From Eubacterium sp. CAG:841 (lineage in GTDB: Bacteria > Bacillota > Clostridia > Oscillospirales > CAG-272), in assembly GCA_000437375.1 (NCBI GenBank), contig FR898236.1:83701-91850 (forward strand): DNA of 8,150 bases, read 5' to 3'. Below the pieces are notes generated by a model that saw nothing but the letters and a program-made list of their open reading frames with translations, was not told where the DNA came from and made no database searches. A program made the translations under genes and the position numbers. The number at the start of each line of letters is the position of its first letter. The first letter of the stretch is position 1. Below are positions 5,614 through 8,150 of the stretch, one piece after another.

Positions 5614-6551
5614 TGGGAGAATTCAATCATTTTTCGGTAATGCTCGGCGAGTGTATCGATGCACTGAACATAAAGCCCGACGGAATCTACGTTGACTGTA
5701 CGCTCGGCGGAGGCGGTCATTCGGAACAGATAGCAAAGCGCCTTGACGGTGGCAGACTCATCTGCATAGATCGCGACACAGATGCAATAAACGCGGCAAA
5801 GAAAAGACTTGCTCCCTACGCAGACAGGATTACCTACGTTTCGGACAATTTTTCAAATATAAGAAATATACTTTCGTCGCTCGGCATAGAAAAGATAAAC
5901 GGCGTGATATTCGATCTCGGCGTTTCCTCATATCAGCTTGACACAGCCGAAAGAGGCTTTTCGTACAACTTTGACGCACCGCTCGACATGAGAATGGATC
6001 GCTCGGCTCCGCTTTCGGCGTATGACGTTGTAAACGGTTATCCGGAAAGCGAGCTTCGCAGAATTCTTTATGAATACGGCGAGGAGCCGAATGCGCCGAA
6101 AATAGCACGCGCCATAGCTGAAAGGCGCAAAGAAAAACCGATAGAAACCACATTTGAGCTTGTAGATATAATAAAATCGGTAGCGTCCAAAAAAGCCCTG
6201 CTTGAAGGACATCATCCCGCAAAGCAAGCTTTTCAGGCAATAAGAATAGAAGTAAACGGCGAACTTTCGATAATCGCTCCGGCAATAGAGGATGCGATAG
6301 AGGCACTTGCTCCCGGCGGAAGGATCGCAGTGCTTACGTTCCATTCGCTTGAGGACAGAGCGGTAAAGCAGATTTTTGCAAGACTTGAAAAAGGTTGCAC
6401 ATGTCCGCCGTCGTTCCCTGTTTGCGTGTGCGGAAAAAAGCCGCAGATAAAAACGCTTCAGAGAAAACCCATCCTCCCTTCGGAGGAAGAACTTAAGCTT
6501 AACAGAAGGTCGCACAGTGCAAAGCTGAGAGCGGCTGAAAAAATACAGTAA
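5613..6551 (+). CDS. rsmH: 16S rRNA (cytosine(1402)-N(4))-methyltransferase RsmH
   Basis: RsmH (MraW) uses SAM to methylate N4 of C1402 in the decoding site of 16S rRNA. The 312-residue length is normal. Motifs in order are HFSVML near the N-terminus, the SAM-binding DCTLGGGGHS (residues 28-37), CIDRD, FDLGVSSYQLD from residue 100, RGFSY followed by LDMRMD, HHPAKQAFQAIRIEVN in the helical insertion domain, and LTFHSLEDR near the C-terminal part of the catalytic core. A Cys-rich CTCPPxxPVCVCG segment and the terminal NRRSHSAKLRAAE are also typical. The ATG shares its A with the mraZ TGA stop and lacks a strong SD of its own, so it depends on coupling with mraZ translation. The FtsL-like gene starts 25 bases after the stop. 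Confidence 0.97.
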   Translation: MGEFNHFSVMLGECIDALNIKPDGIYVDCTLGGGGHSEQIAKRLDGGRLICIDRDTDAINAAKKRLAPYADRITYVSDNFSNIRNILSSLGIEKINGVIFDLGVSSYQLDTAERGFSYNFDAPLDMRMDRSAPLSAYDVVNGYPESELRRILYEYGEEPNAPKIARAIAERRKEKPIETTFELVDIIKSVASKKALLEGHHPAKQAFQAIRIEVNGELSIIAPAIEDAIEALAPGGRIAVLTFHSLEDRAVKQIFARLEKGCTCPPSFPVCVCGKKPQIKTLQRKPILPSEEELKLNRRSHSAKLRAAEKIQ

Positions 6552-6576
6552 CGCATTACGGAAAGGAAGGAAGAGC

Positions 6577-7101
6577 ATGAACTCAAACCAAAACCCCAAA
6601 AACTCCAAAAAACCTTCATACGACCATCGTTCTCCCTCCACTAAAAAGAGTGTCATCTCTTCCCTTTCCGATATGTGCGGAGGCGGCGGAGACAGATACA
6701 AAACCGTAAGGGAAAAGAAAAGCTCCCCGTTTCCTGTTGCGCTTATAATAGGTATGTTCGTTGCAACGGTGCTGTTTATGTTCATCATATTTTCGTTCGT
6801 TCAGGTATCGGAGCTTTCATCCGAAATATCGGGAATGAAAAGCGACATAAAAGCACTCACCGCCGAAGCCGCCACACTTGAAGGTCAGCTTGACTATAAA
6901 CACACAAAATCACAGATAGAATCCACCGCTTCGGAGCTCGGTCTTGACTCTTCACGCAAAACAACGGTTTATTTTGAGGGTGAAAGCTCGGAAGACATAA
7001 GCGAAATAGTTGAGCCTGAAAGCACTCTCGGCGGTGCTATAGATTCTCTTCTCAGCGCAATAGCAAAGAACTTCAACAAGTTTATAGAATTTATGAACTG
7101 A
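6577..7101 (+). CDS. ftsL: FtsL-like cell division membrane protein
   Basis: This 174-residue bitopic protein sits in the ftsL slot between rsmH and the class B PBP. FtsL, with DivIC/FtsB, forms a membrane-anchored coiled coil that links and activates the septal synthase. Visible parts are a polar, basic cytoplasmic N-terminus (1-51, with an odd Cys-Gly-Gly-Gly-Gly run at 34-38), one transmembrane helix (about 52-75), a heptad-like coiled coil (about 77-120, beginning VSELSSEISGMKSDI) and an ASELGLD segment (118-124) of the type that ends the coil in FtsL/DivIC proteins. The C-terminal 25 residues (150-174) could form an amphipathic helix. AAGGAAGG precedes the ATG. Sequence identity in this family is low, so the call rests on position and architecture. 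Confidence 0.8.
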   Translation: MNSNQNPKNSKKPSYDHRSPSTKKSVISSLSDMCGGGGDRYKTVREKKSSPFPVALIIGMFVATVLFMFIIFSFVQVSELSSEISGMKSDIKALTAEAATLEGQLDYKHTKSQIESTASELGLDSSRKTTVYFEGESSEDISEIVEPESTLGGAIDSLLSAIAKNFNKFIEFMN

Positions 7102-7138
7102 AATTATGCGCGCTCCGTTTGCGGAGCGTGCATAATTT
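7101..7138 (+). other. Strong hairpin at the ftsL stop codon (attenuator, terminator or processing site)
   Basis: The arms 7102-7117 and 7122-7137 form 16 continuous base pairs with a single G-U wobble and a 4-base TTTG loop; an outer A-T pair (7101/7138) makes 17. The stem begins at the last base of the ftsL stop codon. Only four T residues follow the stem's CATAA (7136-7139), so as an intrinsic terminator it would be leaky. It may reduce transcription into the PBP gene or stabilise the upstream mRNA. Confidence 0.7.
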
Positions 7139-7238
7139 TCAAAGCCGCAAATATAATGTAATATCGTAATAGCTTTTTCGAGTAAGGAGAATATAATAAT
7201 GCTCTTTGCTCTTTTTATATTATGCAAAGGAGAACACA
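7139..7238 (+). other. AT-rich gap before the PBP gene, with two SD-like sites
   Basis: This stretch holds TATAAT-like hexamers at 7152-7157 and 7192-7197 without convincing -35 boxes at 16-18 bases, so no promoter is called. AAGGAGA (7184-7190) precedes an ATG at 7199 in another frame, while AAAGGAG (7226-7232) serves the PBP start at 7239. Confidence 0.5.
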
Positions 7239-8150
7239 ATGGCAGCGCAAAAGTCCAAACCGGAATCCATACTCGGACGTCAGGGTCCGCAAATACGCAC
7301 CCGCTCTTTTTTGCTGTTTTCTTTGATTTCTCTTATTGCGGCAATATTGATAGGCAGACTCTTTTACCTTCAGATAGTAAACTATAAAAAGTACCGCGCG
7401 GCGGTAATTGAGCAGATGATATACGAAACGCCGATATCGGCTTCGCGCGGAACAATAACCGACAGAAACGGCGTGGTACTTGCAACAAACTACACAACCG
7501 AAAGAATATTTATCTCTCCGTACGATATAGAAACAGAGGAACAGCGCGAGCTTATATGCAAAGGACTTTCGGAAATTCTTGGCGTTGAGTACGATTTCGT
7601 TTACGAGCAGTCGAAAAAGACAAAATACAAAGACAGAACCATAAAAAAGAACGTCGATGAAGCAACTGCCGACAAGGTCCGTCAGTACATTGCGGACAAT
7701 GAGCTTGAAAGAAAAATATGCCTCGCCGAAATGACGACAAGAGTATATCCCTTTTCAACGCTCGCAAGCCACGTTATCGGCTTCTGCGGAACCGACGGCG
7801 GCAGTTACGGACTTGAATATTACTATAACAGCGTACTTTCCGGCGTCAGCGGAAAAATAGTCGCCGCTCAGAACGGCGCAATGGGTTCTATGCCATATAA
7901 CTACGAAACCTATATCGATGCATCGAACGGCGCAAGCCTTGTATCGACCATAGATTATAAGATTCAAAGCATACTTGAAAATTATCTTGAGCAGGCGGCT
8001 GTTGAGTCGGGATGCAAATCACGTGCGCAGGCAATCGCTATGGATCCGACCACGGGCGAAATATACGGCATGGCTGTTTACCCCAGCTATGACCTGAATA
8101 ATCCCACAACGTTTTCGGAGTATTACAAGAAAAAAATAGCGGCGGCAGCC
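7239..8150 (+). CDS. Class B penicillin-binding protein, FtsI/PBP2/SpoVD-like (3' end outside window)
   Basis: The frame is open from the ATG at 7239 to the window end: 304 residues of a protein that normally exceeds 550. Class B PBPs are membrane-anchored D,D-transpeptidases that cross-link peptidoglycan, with the dcw copy usually serving the septum. Seen here are a short cytoplasmic tail, one transmembrane anchor (about 23-45), the conserved RGTITDRNG (70-78) of the N-terminal dimerisation/pedestal domain, RVYPFSTLASHVIGF followed by GLEYYYN, then STIDYKIQSILE and AMDPTTGEIYGMAVYPSYDLN, which lead into the transpeptidase domain. The catalytic SxxK, SxN and KTG boxes lie beyond the window, as would any PASTA domains that separate SpoVD-like from FtsI-like forms. 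The start is fixed by AAAGGAG (7226-7232) 6 bases upstream and by a stop at 7197-7199 in the same frame. Confidence 0.93.
   Translation, partial: MAAQKSKPESILGRQGPQIRTRSFLLFSLISLIAAILIGRLFYLQIVNYKKYRAAVIEQMIYETPISASRGTITDRNGVVLATNYTTERIFISPYDIETEEQRELICKGLSEILGVEYDFVYEQSKKTKYKDRTIKKNVDEATADKVRQYIADNELERKICLAEMTTRVYPFSTLASHVIGFCGTDGGSYGLEYYYNSVLSGVSGKIVAAQNGAMGSMPYNYETYIDASNGASLVSTIDYKIQSILENYLEQAAVESGCKSRAQAIAMDPTTGEIYGMAVYPSYDLNNPTTFSEYYKKKIAAAA

Noticed and set aside
5928..6788. Minus-strand frame of 286 codons opposite rsmH and the ftsL start
   Set aside because: The plus-strand rsmH motifs are unambiguous across the same bases; the antisense translation has no family features and spans a gene boundary.
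7152..7197. TATAAT hexamers as a separate PBP promoter
   Set aside because: No -35 sequence with reasonable similarity to TTGACA is found 16-18 bases upstream of either hexamer; the region is simply AT-rich.

Overview
The window reads as a piece of a low-to-moderate GC Bacillota (class Clostridia) chromosome. The signs are strong SD sequences of the AAGGAGG type, canonical sigma-A promoters, a heavy preference for ATA isoleucine codons, an HPr with both His15 and Ser46, and the conserved clostridial dcw order mraZ-rsmH-ftsL-PBP. Genus-level assignment is not possible from what I can see. Every supported gene lies on the + strand and no mobile element, CRISPR array, rRNA or tRNA is visible. 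The content is mostly core housekeeping genes, with a small envelope-related cluster at the left edge.

Region 1 (about 1-1630) is envelope-related. It holds the C-terminal part of an O-antigen ligase/polymerase-like membrane protein, cut by the window edge, followed by two tandem, divergent, single-pass membrane proteins that resemble the DUF4330 family.

Region 2 (about 1650-2065) is a compact single-gene unit: an extended -10 promoter, an HPr phosphocarrier gene and an intrinsic terminator. Region 3 (2070-5052) is a tight uvrC-rsmD-coaD run (DNA repair nuclease, 16S rRNA methyltransferase, coenzyme A synthesis) that ends in a composite hairpin terminator.

Region 4 (5073-8150) is the start of the division and cell wall (dcw) cluster: a consensus promoter, a leader packed with repeated GTGG/CCAC elements that look like MraZ operators and include a perfect DnaA box, then mraZ, rsmH, an FtsL-like gene, a strong 16-17 bp hairpin, and a class B penicillin-binding protein truncated by the window end. 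MraZ probably represses its own operon through the leader repeats. RsmH methylates 16S rRNA. The FtsL-like protein and the transpeptidase act together in septal peptidoglycan synthesis.

I do not see a clear new multi-gene system. The points most worth following are the symmetric operator array with its DnaA box in the mraZ leader, the hairpin between ftsL and the PBP gene, and the DUF4330-like pair beside the polysaccharide ligase.
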